Origin: Macrobrachium rosenbergii
Lineage: Eukaryota; Arthropoda; Malacostraca; Decapoda; Palaemonidae
Direction: 5' to 3'
Length of the DNA: 64,000 nt
NCBI RefSeq assembly: GCF_040412425.1
Contig: NC_089766.1
Span: 48,903,297 to 48,967,296 of the forward strand
Shown here: in pieces, positions 10,412 to 21,820 of the stretch
Position numbering within the stretch: the stretch's first letter is position 1
Layout of the letters: each line of letters opens with the position of its first letter
Program-made: the position numbers and the translations under genes
The notes under the pieces: model-generated
What the model was told of the DNA's origin: nothing
Databases searched by the model: none
The model's input: the letters and a program-made list of their open reading frames with translations, nothing else

Positions 10412-11372
10412 TCAATCTCTCTGCAAGTATGAGGTGCAAATAAATGTCCAAAATAATTATCTCTGCAAGTATGAGATGTAATCCAAATTTTCAAAAATAA
10501 TTCTCTCTGCAAGTATGAGATGTAAATAAATTTTCAAAACTAATTCTCTCTGCAAGTATGAGAAATAAATAAAATTTTCAAAAATAATTCTCTCTCCAGG
10601 TATGAAATGTAAATCAAATTTTCAAAAACAATTCTCTCTGTAGATATGAAATGTAAATAAAATTTTCAAAAATAATTCTCTCTGCAAGTATGAGATGTAA
10701 ATCAAATTTTGAAAAATAATTCTCTCTGAAAGTATGAGATGTAAATCAAATTTTCAAAAGTAATTCTCTTTGCAAGTATGAGATGTAAATAAATTTTCAA
10801 ATTAATTCTCTCTGCAAGTATGAGATGTAAATAAATTTTCAGAATTAATTCTCTCTGCAGGTATGAAATGTAAATAAAAATGACAAAAATAATTCTCTCT
10901 GCAAGTATGAGATGTAAATAAATTGTCAAAAGTAATTCTCTTTGCAAGTATGAGATGTAAATAAAATTTTCAAAAATAATTCTCTCTGAAAGTATGAGAT
11001 GTAAATAAATTTTTCAAAAATAATTCTCTCTGCAAGTATGAGCTGTAAATAAATTTTTAAAAATAATTCTCTCCGCAAGTATCAGATGTAAATTAAATTT
11101 TCAAAGGTAATTTTCTCTGCAAGTATGAGAAGTAAATAAATTCTCAAAAATACTCCTCTCTGCAAGTATGTGATGTAAATAAATTTTTCAAAAATAACTC
11201 TCTCTGCAAGTATGAGCTGTAAATAACATTTTCAAAAATAATTCCCTCTGCAAGTGTGAGCTGTAAATCAAAATTTCAAAAATATTTATCTCTGAAAGTA
11301 TGAGATGTAAATAAAATTTTCAAAAATAATTTTCTCTGCAAGTATGAAATATAAATAAAATTTTCAAAAATA
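10412..11372 (+). repeat. ~43 bp minisatellite, about 22 copies
   Basis: The unit runs through TTCTCTCTGCAAGTATGAGA, then TGTAAATAAATTTTCAAAAA. Lengths vary between about 40 and 44 bp, mainly in A runs. The CTCTGCAAGTATGAG core is best conserved. The 81-codon frame on the minus strand is an artefact of this array. Confidence 0.95.
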
Positions 11373-11653
11373 AATCATTCTAACGATTAAAGTCAATTAG
11401 GAAAAATGATTCAGTTCTTATTCTTTCTGCCATTCTCTCTCAGTCACTAATTCTTATTCACTTACTGTTAGAATCGTTATCATACTTATTACGAAAAATT
11501 CCTAAAATATTTTGGATTAAGTTTTAGTTTAGGATTGTTGTAATCAAGTTCAATTCATATTCTTACAAGATGAATTCTCAGAAAAAAAGATTTTCTCAAC
11601 GGGAATGTTTTAATCCGAAAGTGAGACATCAGGCATGCCGGCGATACGACACA

Positions 11654-11763
11654 ACAGAATATAGCGCTGGGACCGATATAGGAGGTCATTCAGTGCTGAA
11701 ACGGAAATTGACAATAAAAGGTTTGAAAGGTGTAACAGGAGGAAAACCTCGCAGTTGCACTAT
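11654..11763 (+). mobile_element. R1 fragment (5' half)
   Basis: Retains AGCGCTGGGACC, GGTCATTCAGTGCTGAAACG and CAGGAGGAAAACCTCGCAG, then stops at GCACTATATATATA. Both the first box and the 3' half are missing. Confidence 0.75.
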
Positions 11764-11773
11764 ATATATATAA

Positions 11774-12668
11774 AAATTATATCACTAGTCTTTGTTTCGC
11801 AGCAACAAGTCAGCAAAGAAATGTTGGATCTTGAACGTAGAGACGCCTCGTTAATGCCTGGAAATCAACTGACCTTGCGGTGCGACCCGCATGTTTTGGC
11901 AATTAGGAGTGACCATCATTTGGCAACAGCTGACAGTGACGTCATCACCCGAGAGCGTACGATATCATGTATCAGTCTTGTACTGTTTTATTCTAACCGG
12001 ATGGCATCCACTCTGACAGGGAACGTTTCAAAGTCTCAATATATATATGACGGCGCCATACCCTCTTTTGTTACCGCATCTTGCACCGATTAATGCCAGC
12101 ACTCGCTTCTCTCTCAATAGCCCACATTATTCCCACGGGACGAAGCTTTCCATACTCTAATGACACGGTACCATAATCATGGTGTGTGAGAGTACCGTGA
12201 TCTTAGCGTGGCACCGAATTCACTGCGGTCCCTCACCCCCGACATATTTTAATACCCCAGGTATCAGTATGTTAATAAGTGCTTTACATCCGTGAACTAA
12301 CCGTACCATGTTTCTGGCATGGTACCATGACGTGCAATCTACGAGGCAGTATGCATCGCCGTGACGCATTGGTAACCCACTGAAAAGCAAATTGACCAAG
12401 ATCCTGTTGTGGTACCATACCAGTCATTATGGTACTCCCTCTCAACATGGTACTGCATATGTCGGTTTGTAATTATAGCAAAAAAATAATAAAAAAAAAA
12501 ATCTCTGACACTGTTACCGCTAGAACGTCAGAGGATCAAGTTCTTTACAGGTACTTAGCGCTAGTGGTAGATAATATTATTAACTGTACATAGTGATAGA
12601 AGAATGTATTCGTAGGAATCACGAAACTGCACGGGGAGTCCCACTGAGTTGATGTTAGAGTAAAAAAA
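11774..12668. other. spacer with a cluster of GGTAC motifs
   Basis: No gene is recognised. Between about 12165 and 12460 there are seven or more ATGGTACC, GGTACCAT or related GTACC/GGTAC words, several in inverted pairs (for example GGCATGGTACCATGACG). A 112-codon frame at 11755-12093 begins inside the R1 remnant and has no motif. Confidence 0.4.
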
Positions 12669-12989
12669 TGCGGCGAAGTTTCTTCGGCGCAATCGAGTTT
12701 TCTGTACACCGTAAAATGCTGTATGAGCCGCGGCCCATAAGGCTTTCATTCAAGGCCAGGTGATGGCCTGTCCTATAGTGTTGCCAGACGCACGATCATG
12801 GCTAGCTTTACCTTTAAATAAAATCAAAACTACTCAGGCTAGAGGGCTGCAATTTGATATGGTTGATGACTGGAGGGTGGATGATCAACATACCAATTTG
12901 CAGCCCTCCAGCCTCGGTAGTTTTTAAGATATGAGGGCGGACGGGCAGACAAAAAGCCACCTCAACAGTCTTATTTCACAGAAAACTAA
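12669..12989 (+). mobile_element. FB1 foldback element copy A
   Basis: The left end carries TTTCTTCGGCGCAATCGAG then AGTTTTCTGTA. The right end reads CACAGAAAACT, so the ends are short inverted repeats. The middle has a palindrome with arms such as GGCTAGAGGGCTGCAATTTG and its complement (about 12827-12930). The segment around the CGGTGGTCTCGG block of other copies is deleted. Non-coding. Confidence 0.85.
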
Positions 12990-13312
12990 TGAAAAGTAAA
13001 TTGCAATCAGAACAAACCAATTTACTGACGTCTACAAGAAACCAATGACGTCATCAGTGTAATTCCCCGTGTCCACAGAAAATATAACCTTACGTGAATA
13101 CGACGAGTTTCAAGAACCTTCCGATGAATGGGCTTTTCTGCAAAGGACAGACGCCGGATGCTGCCGGACAGCATCCTTTGCTCACTATCTGCTCAGAGGG
13201 CGTTTCGCAATCGACCTTTCGAGGAGGTACTTCCAAGGTCGAAATTAGCGAGCGCCAGGTCTGAGGCGGCCTCCCTTATCAATACAAGGGCCTGTTATGT
13301 AATGACTTCATA

Positions 13313-13315
<3 letters not shown>

Positions 13316-13397
<82 letters not shown>

Positions 13398-13446
13398 TAT
13401 ATAATATATATATAAAATAATAATAATATATATGCATGTATGTGTG

Positions 13447-13520
<74 letters not shown>
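13316..13520. repeat. compound (CT)n(AT)n and (TA)n microsatellites
   Basis: (CT)18 at about 13316-13353 joins (AT)n to 13390. A second (TA)n run covers about 13450-13520. Confidence 0.9.
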
Positions 13521-13529
<9 letters not shown>

Positions 13530-15243
13530 CAGTATATAATATACATAAAATTCAATCAAAATAAAAGAGACTCATACTTCTACATGATTTACACATTAAG
13601 AATCAGCGGTCATTTTCCACCTTCAACTACGCAACCCGAAAAGACATCCACCGGAGGTATCTTAAAACGCAAAGTTCTATGTGCGGAATTTGCCTCGAAA
13701 CTTATTTCTCACCGGCGACTTCTGGACACAGAATAATAACGAGTAAACTTTAGGGTAATCTTTAAAAAACAATTCTATTAAAACATAAAAAAAAAAAAAT
13801 AACATAAAAAATCAAATGCTCATACTAGTGTTGTACTATATAGTTTGCGTTCCATGGCTGACCCAGCTTATAAAATGGTTTGGTTTGAATGCTTTCCTTT
13901 GCATTTTTACATCTGCGCTTTCCACAGTCTCCCCGTAGCTATACCATACTGCGCCATCTCGCGTGATCCGCAAAATGCTGTCGTTTGGTATTTCGACTAA
14001 GCTGTCCCAAGTTCTCGTTGCGAGACAACGGGATGTCGGTCAAATTAACCGAGGTTTTGTTTTCTCTCTCTCCAGCGATGTAACCTCAGATGGTTTGGTC
14101 TAGGAAAGCCCCGAGAAGGCTGTAAAGTTTTGTTTACGTTGTGAGAAAAGAAGAAGAAGAAGAAGAATGAGTGTCGATGTAAGTCATCCTATCGCAAAAG
14201 CCATGAGTGAACCATAAATAGTAATTTGGTTCTGAAATGTGGCACACATTAACCATAAAAATATTTAGAGCTACGCATTAATACTCGTTAATGTATGTGG
14301 TTGGTGAATAATAAACTCATAAAACGATTGAGGCGTGAGGAGTTGGCTGTTCAGTATGCAGAAAAACGATAAATGAAAAATATTGGTGGTGCGGAAAAAA
14401 TATGAAACCGTTTCGTATGGCCAGTGTTAAACCAAATCGAAATGTTTCGACAGTATAGTGGGCGCATTGCATAATATGATGGACAAATAAAATGGTTATG
14501 TGATTGTGCCTAACTTGAATAAATTATCTGGAGTTCCAGCTTCACTAAACGATTTTATTCTTGACAGGACGCCGTAATACCAAATGTACATCATTCGTCT
14601 CTTAAGGAAATTTAGTTTATATATATATATGTATACACACACAAACTTGAATATGTCTTGCGATGTTCAAAACCATTTATTTGAATATTTGTAGACACGG
14701 ATGAAATAAACACCTATAAGTTAAAGAGTGAGTTTTATTTAACGTCCGTCAATCACCCGGGATCAATCCCGCGGCCGTGCCTTGTCTGCGGTCCATCTCG
14801 CGCCTCAACTGAGAGCCGAGGGGACTCACAGGCTAAAAAAGGTGAAGATTATTGTTCCAGACTCGGTGACGACGTAAGAGTGCCTCCGTTTACTTACGAG
14901 TAGAGGAGTGAATCGAGGTAGATATTCTTAAAAAGTTATACAAATATTAGATTTACTTTTATCGGCACAGGTTGGTTCATTATCCATAAACGCTCGTTCG
15001 GAAATGGCTCTACTGAATCGCCGATTTATGCAGCTGGCTTGGCAATGATCTTGGACACCTAATGATCTTCTGTTCGCTCTGCATGCAAAAAATGACAATG
15101 GGAATCTTGAATTTTGCATCATTAATTGCATGACAATCTGTACCAAAATATACGATGGTAGAACAAAACTATATATGATATAAACAGGCATGGCAAGTGA
15201 CTATATATGCATATTTTTTGAGCAATGGGTTGGAAAATTCGTT
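13521..15243. other. 1.7 kb without a gene; tRNA-like relic near 14.75-14.84 kb
   Basis: Mostly unique, AT-biased sequence. On the minus strand 14745-14840 is GC-rich and contains GGGATTGATCCCGGGTG, which resembles a tRNA B box, downstream of GCGCGAGATGGAC. It may be the head of an old tRNA-derived SINE. A short AAG run lies at 14150-14166. No coding exon is recognised. Confidence 0.35.
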
Positions 15244-17708
15244 ACCTAAACACTGCAGTGGTGTACATCACATTCCATAAAGTACCTAAACAGTGCAGTG
15301 ATGTACATCACATTCCATAAAGTACCTAAACAGTGCAATGATGTAACATCACATTCCATAAAGTACCTAAACAGTGCAATGATGTACATCACATTCCATA
15401 AAGTACCTAAACAGTGCAGTGATGTAACATCACATTCCATAAAGTACCTAAACAGTGCAGTCATGTAACATCACATTCCATAAAGTACCTAAACAGTGCA
15501 GTGATGTAACATCACATTCCATAAAGTACCTAAACAGTGCAGTGATGTAACATCACATTCCATAAAGTACCTAAACAGTGCAGTGATGTAACATCACATT
15601 CCATAAAGTACCTAAACAGTGCAGTGATGTAACATCACATTCCATAAAGTACCTAAACAGTGCAGTGATGTATATCACATTCCATAAAGTACCTACATAG
15701 TGCAGTAATGTAACATCACATTCCATAAAGTACCTAAACAGTGCAGTGATGTACCATCACATTACATAAAGTACCTAAACACTGCAATGGTGTACATCAC
15801 ATTCCATAAAGTACCCAAACAGTGCATTGATGTAACATCACATTCCATAAAGTACCTAAACAGTGCAGTGATGTAACATCACATTCCATAAAGTACCTAA
15901 ACAGTGCAGTGATGTAACATCACATTCCATAAAGTACCCAAACAGTGCATTGATGTAACATCACATTCCATAAAGTACCTAAACAGTGCAGTGATGTACA
16001 TCACATTCCATAAAGTACCTACATAGTGCAGTAATGTAACATCACATTCCATAAAGTACCTAAACAGTGCAGTGATGTAACATCACATTCCATAAAGTAC
16101 CTAAACAGTGCAGTGATGTACATCACATTCCATAAAGTACCTACATAGTGCAGTAATGTAACATCACATTCCATAAAGTACCTAAACAGTGCAGTGATGT
16201 AACATCACATTCCATAAAGTACCTAAATAGTGCAGTGATGTAACATCACATTCCATAAAGTACCTAAACAGTGCAGTGATGTAACATCACATTCCATAAA
16301 GTACCTAAATAGTGCAGTGATGTAACATCACATTCCATAAAAGTACCTAAATAGTGCAGCGATGTAACATCACATTCCATAAAGTACCTAAACAGTGCAG
16401 TGATGTAACATCACATTCCATAAAGTACCTAAACAGTGCAGTGATGTACATCACATTCCATAAAGTACCTACATCCATAAAGTACTAAAACAAGTGCAGT
16501 AATGTAACATCACATTCCATAAAGTACCTAAACAGTGCAGTGATGTACATCACATTCCATAAAGTACCTACATAGTGCAGTAATGTAACATCACATTCCA
16601 TAAAGTACCTAAACAGTGCAGTGATGTACATCACATTCCATAAAGTACCTAAACAGTGCAGTGATGTACATCACATTCCATAAAGTACCTACATAGTGCA
16701 GTGATGTACATCACATTCCATAAAGTACCTACATAGTGCAGTGATGTAACATCACATTCCATAAAGTACCTAAATAGTGCAGTGATGTAACATCACATTC
16801 CATAAAGTACCTAAACAGTGCAGTGATGTAACATCACATTCCATAAAGTACCTAAATAGTGCAGTGATGTAACATCACATTCCATAAAGTACCTAAACAG
16901 TGCAGTGATGTAACATCACATTCCATAAAGTACCTAAATAGTGCAGTGATGTAACATCACATTCCATAAAGTACCTAAATAGTGCAGTGATGTAACATCA
17001 CATTCCATAAAGTACCTAAACAGTGCAGTGATGTAACATCACATTCCATAAAGTACCTAAACAGTGCAGTGATGTACATCCCATTCCATAAAGTACCTAC
17101 ATAGTGCAGTAATGTAACATCACATTCCATAAAGTACCTAAACAGTGCAGTGATGTAACATCACATTCCATAAAGTACCTAAATAGTGCAGTGATGTAAC
17201 ATCACATTCCATAAAGTACTTAAACAGTGCAGTGATGTACATCACATTCCATAAAGTACCTAAAAAGTGCAGTGATGTAACATCACATTCCATAAAGTAC
17301 CTAAATAGTGCAGTGATGTAACATCACATTCCATAAAGTACCTAAACAGTGCAGTGATGTACCATCACATTACATAAAGTACCTAAACACTGCAATGGTG
17401 TACATCACATTCCATAAAGTACCCAAACAGTGCATTGATGTAACATCACATTCCATAAAGTACCTAAACAGTGCAGTGATGTACATCACATTCCATAAAG
17501 TACCTAAACAGTGCAGTGATGTACATCACATTCCATAAAGTACTTAAATAGTGCAGTAATGTAACATCACATTCCATAAAGTACCTAAACAGTGCAGTGA
17601 TGTAACATCACATTCCATCAAGTACCTAAACACTGCAGTGATGTAACATCACATTCCATAAAGTACCTAACCAGTGCATTGATGTAACACCACATTCCAT
17701 AAAGTGCC
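15244..17708 (+). repeat. 40-41 bp satellite array, about 60 monomers
   Basis: The monomer is ACCTAAACAGTGCAGTGATG followed by TAACATCACATTCCATAAAGT. Each unit contains a palindrome: GTGATGTACATCAC (exact) in 40 bp units, or GTGATGTAACATCAC (one central base) in 41 bp units. Variants such as ACATAGTGCAGTAATG recur at intervals. A cluster of linked variants at 15746-15842 reappears at about 17354-17450, which implies a duplicated block of about 1.6 kb. Short minus-strand frames here are artefacts. Confidence 0.97.
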
Positions 17709-17974
17709 ACAGGAATGGAAGTGAAAAGCGCAACTCATACGCACTGTGGTCGTGATTTTAAACTAATTAATGCAAATTTCACCAAGAGTAATATAGTACT
17801 TTAGAAGATAAACGCTCGCTCGGCCATTTCTCTGACGGGTGAAACGTCAGTCATCCAACCGGCCTGACAATCCTTAAACTGGATTGCAAGCATCACTGTA
17901 ACTCCCACATCCGAAAATATCAATCTTCTGAGTTTCTCTGGGGGTGCTTGAGCTGCAGAATAAAACATTCCGCA
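17709..17974. other. spacer, no gene seen
   Basis: Unique sequence between the satellite and the LINE-A tail. Nothing is recognised. Confidence 0.4.
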
Positions 17975-17975
17975 A

Positions 17976-18034
<59 letters not shown>

Positions 18035-18262
18035 GAAGAAGAAGAAGAATATGAAACCTATTCACATGGAGCAAGCCCACCAAAGGGGCCACTGACTTGA
18101 AATTCAAGCTTCCAACGAATATTTAGGTGTTCATTAGGCAGAAGTAAGAGGAGGCAAAGGGAAATGCAGAAAGAAGAGATCTCACATTAAAAAAGAAAAA
18201 TAAATTAATACATAATAAATTAATAAACAGATAAAAATATATTAAAATGCAGGAGAACAGTA
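17975..18262 (-). mobile_element. LINE-A 3' end
   Basis: Minus-strand copy. The TAA tail lies at 17977-18032 (with an adjacent AAG run), then the conserved tail with GGGCTTGCTCCATGTGAATA and GCTTGAATTTCAAGTCAGTG, then the pyrimidine and T-rich segments. No coding part remains. Confidence 0.8.
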
Positions 18263-18752
18263 CTTCAGTGTACTTCAGAGTCACCAGTCTACTATAGATG
18301 AACACTTGTGCCATTTTTCCTTCTACAATAAGTACTGTAGGTGGATTTGGTGTGCATGCCCAATCCGAATTTTTCAAAATGTCCCACAACCCGAATTTTT
18401 CGCTGTCCATTTCTGTCAATAAAAAAAAAGGCTTAGTAGTCACCTCATATCACAATGAGGGAATCTTTAGTATTACTATACGGTAACGCTGTTTTTCTTA
18501 CCTAACTGTGGTACCGCTAGAAACGAAAAAGCCTGTTTGAGGCCCCTTGAAATATAAAAATATCCGGTGATTCCAAAAGCACTTTTGGAACTTCATTTAA
18601 AACATTGCAAACTCTCAGAGCCGATGATGTCAGCCCTGGAGTGAATTTGTATGATTTTCGTTAGTTTGGTTGAGTGCATGTTTTCATCGTATACAACAAC
18701 ATAATCATCAGAGCCATTGTCTTATATTTGGACAAATCAACATAAAATTTTC
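18263..18752. other. spacer, no gene seen
   Basis: Opposed frames at 18123-18486 overlap the LINE-A 3' end and show no motif. Otherwise unremarkable. Confidence 0.4.
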
Positions 18753-19676
18753 GGATCTTTCCTAGATAGTGACTCCCAAGGGTTTTCAGGGGTCGTTATC
18801 TAGGACTAATATTTCTTGGAGGTCATTGTCTTTATGATAACTGGTCTTTTGTTTGTGTTCTTACTGTCATACCCAACGGGCTTGTACTAAACACGCCGCA
18901 GAGGTGGATACTCCATACCGGGTTAAAATCCTTGGGGGTCACTATCTAGAAAATATCCAAATTTTTTTTCCTACATTAACATCCATAACAACACTTTATG
19001 GAAGATCTTCTTTTGCTAAGGGTTATAATCTCAGGATTGTGACTGGTTTGAGCTGGGGACCCGACGGATAATCAGTGTTCAGGTTGTATTACTTGCTCGG
19101 CCTCAGCAACAGCAAGCAGTAAGGAGAGAAGGGTGTTTATTACGCAGCTCCTAGATTATATAGCAAGCGTCCTCTTGAGCTGAGGCAGTTTGAGGACCTG
19201 TAGTCTTTCAAAACAAACTTGAAACTTTTTTGTTTATCACCACCAAACTGGTGGTCCCTGACATTCAAATATGCCGTTCAGTTTGCCAATCCAAACTTCG
19301 TAAGTAAGATGCCGTTCTTGCTGTGCGTTTCAGAATGTGCTCTCTGGAGTCAAAATAACGCTCGATGAAAGTCTCTATGTTATCTGTTGTGACCATGATA
19401 CAGACCTTAAAAGAAAGAAGCCTGGGTTACAGTAGTGTTACATGACTAAACGTTTTTCTCACAAACTTTACGGGATCTTTCCTAGGTAGTGACCCCTAAG
19501 GGTTTTAACCAGGTATGTATCCACCTCTGCGGCGTGTTTAGAGCAAGGTCATTTGGGATGAGGGCAAAAACATAAATAAAAGACTGTAAATGTCATATAG
19601 ATAATGACCCCAAGAAATATTAGTCCTAGATAAAGACCCCGAAAACCCTTGGGGGTGATTATCTAGGAAAGATCCC
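18753..19676. mobile_element. long-armed foldback element (FB2)
   Basis: The left arm (about 18753-18956) and right arm (about 19487-19676) are inverted complements, both starting GGATCTTTCCTAG at the outside. Further inside they share AAACACGCCGCAGAGGTGG. The symmetry centre is near 19215. The ~530 bp spacer holds a LINE-like ORF remnant. It may be a foldback DNA transposon or an inverted duplication around a LINE fragment. No transposase is seen. Confidence 0.8.
19123..19239 (+). pseudogene. non-LTR retrotransposon ORF2 C-terminal remnant
   Basis: Reads YYAAPRLYSKRPLELRQFED, an in-frame stop, then SFKTNLKLF. The pattern A-P-R-L-(W/Y)-x-x-L-P-L-E-L-R followed by FKxxLKxxLF is characteristic of the extreme C-terminus of LINE reverse-transcriptase proteins of the CR1/L2-like kind. 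One internal stop and the lack of an upstream RT domain make it a relic. It differs in sequence from LINE-A. Confidence 0.6.
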
Positions 19677-20629
19677 CTTGAAGATTCTTGGTGAATGAAA
19701 CCCCTAACCTGTTCCGATAAGACAGGTGGAAAACCTGGAGTTCTTGTTATCCAGACGGAAAATCATTCCTTACAATAATATTTACGCTAATGAATCAGTC
19801 TCCGCAGATGGAGCAAGGTGTCCTTTCAGACACGATGACAGTATATGATCAGCTAAATCACTCTACAAAACATCCTTATTTACTGTAGAACTGGCAGCTA
19901 CAGCCCAAACTTTGGACTTTGCACATAATAATTTATTCGGATTCCTTAGGTGGTTTGGAATTACTAAAAAAAAAAAAATGTATCGCATCATCTCCTTCAA
20001 AAGGTTCAAAATGGACTTATATATTTATTTGCTGCGTTTAGTCTATAATTTTTTTAATTTTCTGGATCTCTGCACACGCTGGGATCCTCGGAAATGACGA
20101 GACGGACAAGGAGCGCCCACATTTACGCAGTCTGAAGAAATCACAAGAAGGTTTCCCACTGTGATAGCGAACAAACTATATGCCTTTATATTTCTAAATA
20201 GAGGTAGAGAGACGATCTTCCAATTCCCTTGTCCATAAAGCAGATAAAAGCATTTGAAGTACTATGAAACAGGCAGAAAAAATGTTAATTTTAATAACAC
20301 TTCGAACTGGGCAGTGCACTCGCGCGTGTCTCGTTGTAATACAGTTCAATGGTCCACCGAAGATCTTTTAATTAAGAGGCAAATAACTCCATGGCCAGTG
20401 AGTGACTGATATTCTGTTGGTGGTGATGGTATTTATGGCCGCATCATTATTAAAAATAACTAAATTTTCCATTGTGAGTTTGGATATCGCATTCACCGTT
20501 TATATTTGCAATTTCCCTGTTTTTTTTAATAAGTCGCTAAGTCGCCTCGTCCACAGTGCCTGAACTGCAGCCCCATAGCTTTACAATGCATCCGATAATA
20601 CATAATTCAATTGTAATCTATTACAATGG
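19677..20629. other. spacer, no gene seen
   Basis: AT-rich sequence with no recognised repeat. A 61-codon frame at 19912-20097 is uninformative. Confidence 0.4.
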
Positions 20630-20822
20630 TAATCTATTAATTTATTAATTTATTTTTTTCTTTTTAATAAACGAGATCTAATCTTTCTGCATTTTCCTTT
20701 ACCTCCTCTTACTTCATCCTAATGAACACCATAATATTCTTTGGAAGCTTGAATTTCAGGTCAATGGCCCTATGGGCTTGTTCCATATGAATAGGGTTCA
20801 TCTTCTGAATAATAATAATAAT
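20630..20822 (+). mobile_element. LINE-A 3' end
   Basis: Short copy covering the ATTTATTAATTTATT segment to the GAATAATAATAAT end. The CCCCTTTGGTGGGC block has lost several bases and reads GGCCCTATGGGCTTG. Confidence 0.75.
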
Positions 20823-21420
20823 TACAAATAAACCTTACGAATACCATAACATTACTCATACTTTTTCGATGGGCGAAATAATCTAGCAAAATAGTGAGCA
20901 ACAAAATTTAGTACCGTATGTGTAGAAAGTTAAAGGAACACGTTTTAAAAGATAAGAAATCAAATCACGTTACCTGGGTTTGGTTCGAATACCGTACTGG
21001 AAATATTCTGTGGAATTCTATTCCATTCAGTACAGCATTTGAAACTCTTGTAAAAGCTGTTCAAAACGTCATACGACTCCGAACACGGGTTCAGCGAGTA
21101 TAAATAGTTTGGTCTGTAAGTATAAAAAGGTATAATGCCGCCTTAAAAGCATAAACTATATGAGCATTCCATGCGCTATGACGACTATAAGGCGCTGACT
21201 GTGAATAAATGCTTTAGTCTTGCATCTCATTGTTGTCGTTTTCTTTCATTCCTATTTCGTAAAATCCTTGAAGGTAGACTTTAGTATATTTGGCGGTGAT
21301 ACCCTTCGATACATAAAGCATTCGTTTATAGTTAAATTCATCTTCTCAGATTAGCAATTTCACATTTCCCTGTTCACATCAGTTACTTCTTTAACATTTG
21401 CCAATCAGGCACACCGAATT
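20823..21420. other. spacer with a possible second LINE remnant
   Basis: A 61-codon frame at 20918-21103 contains ILWNSIPFSTAFETLVKAV. This echoes the LWNSLP motif of LINE ORF2 C-termini, but the rest does not help, so the assignment is tentative. Confidence 0.3.
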
Positions 21421-21460
21421 ACGTAAGACACTAAATGATAATAATAATAATAATAGTAAC

Positions 21461-21503
<43 letters not shown>

Positions 21504-21578
21504 CGTAGGTCACTAAACAGAAATAATAATAATAATATTAATAATAAATAATAATAATAATAATAAAACGTAGGACAC

Positions 21579-21636
<58 letters not shown>
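21421..21636 (+). repeat. (AAT)n arrays separated by an ACGTAGGACACTAA unit
   Basis: Three AAT arrays (about 21437-21501, 21521-21565, 21577-21636) each follow a short word of the type ACGTARGWCACTAA. The array and the word therefore appear to have been duplicated together. Confidence 0.85.
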
Positions 21637-21637
<1 letters not shown>

Positions 21638-21820
21638 GTGTTAAATTTAGGTATAAGGTCTAAATAATCTCTGTTTATCATCACTTGTTTCATAAATCGG
21701 TGGCTTCAGTTCGCTGTTAATTAAAATGAACTCCTCAAAACCCAGGTTTATGTATTAATGAACTAAGAACTCCTTGTGTGAGGAGACCAGATTAATTTTG
21801 TTAATAAATAATAAAAATAA

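Noticed and set aside
15244..17708. Satellite considered as a CRISPR-like array because of regular 40-41 bp spacing
   Set aside because: There are no unique spacers; the whole unit repeats head to tail, and the genome is eukaryotic.
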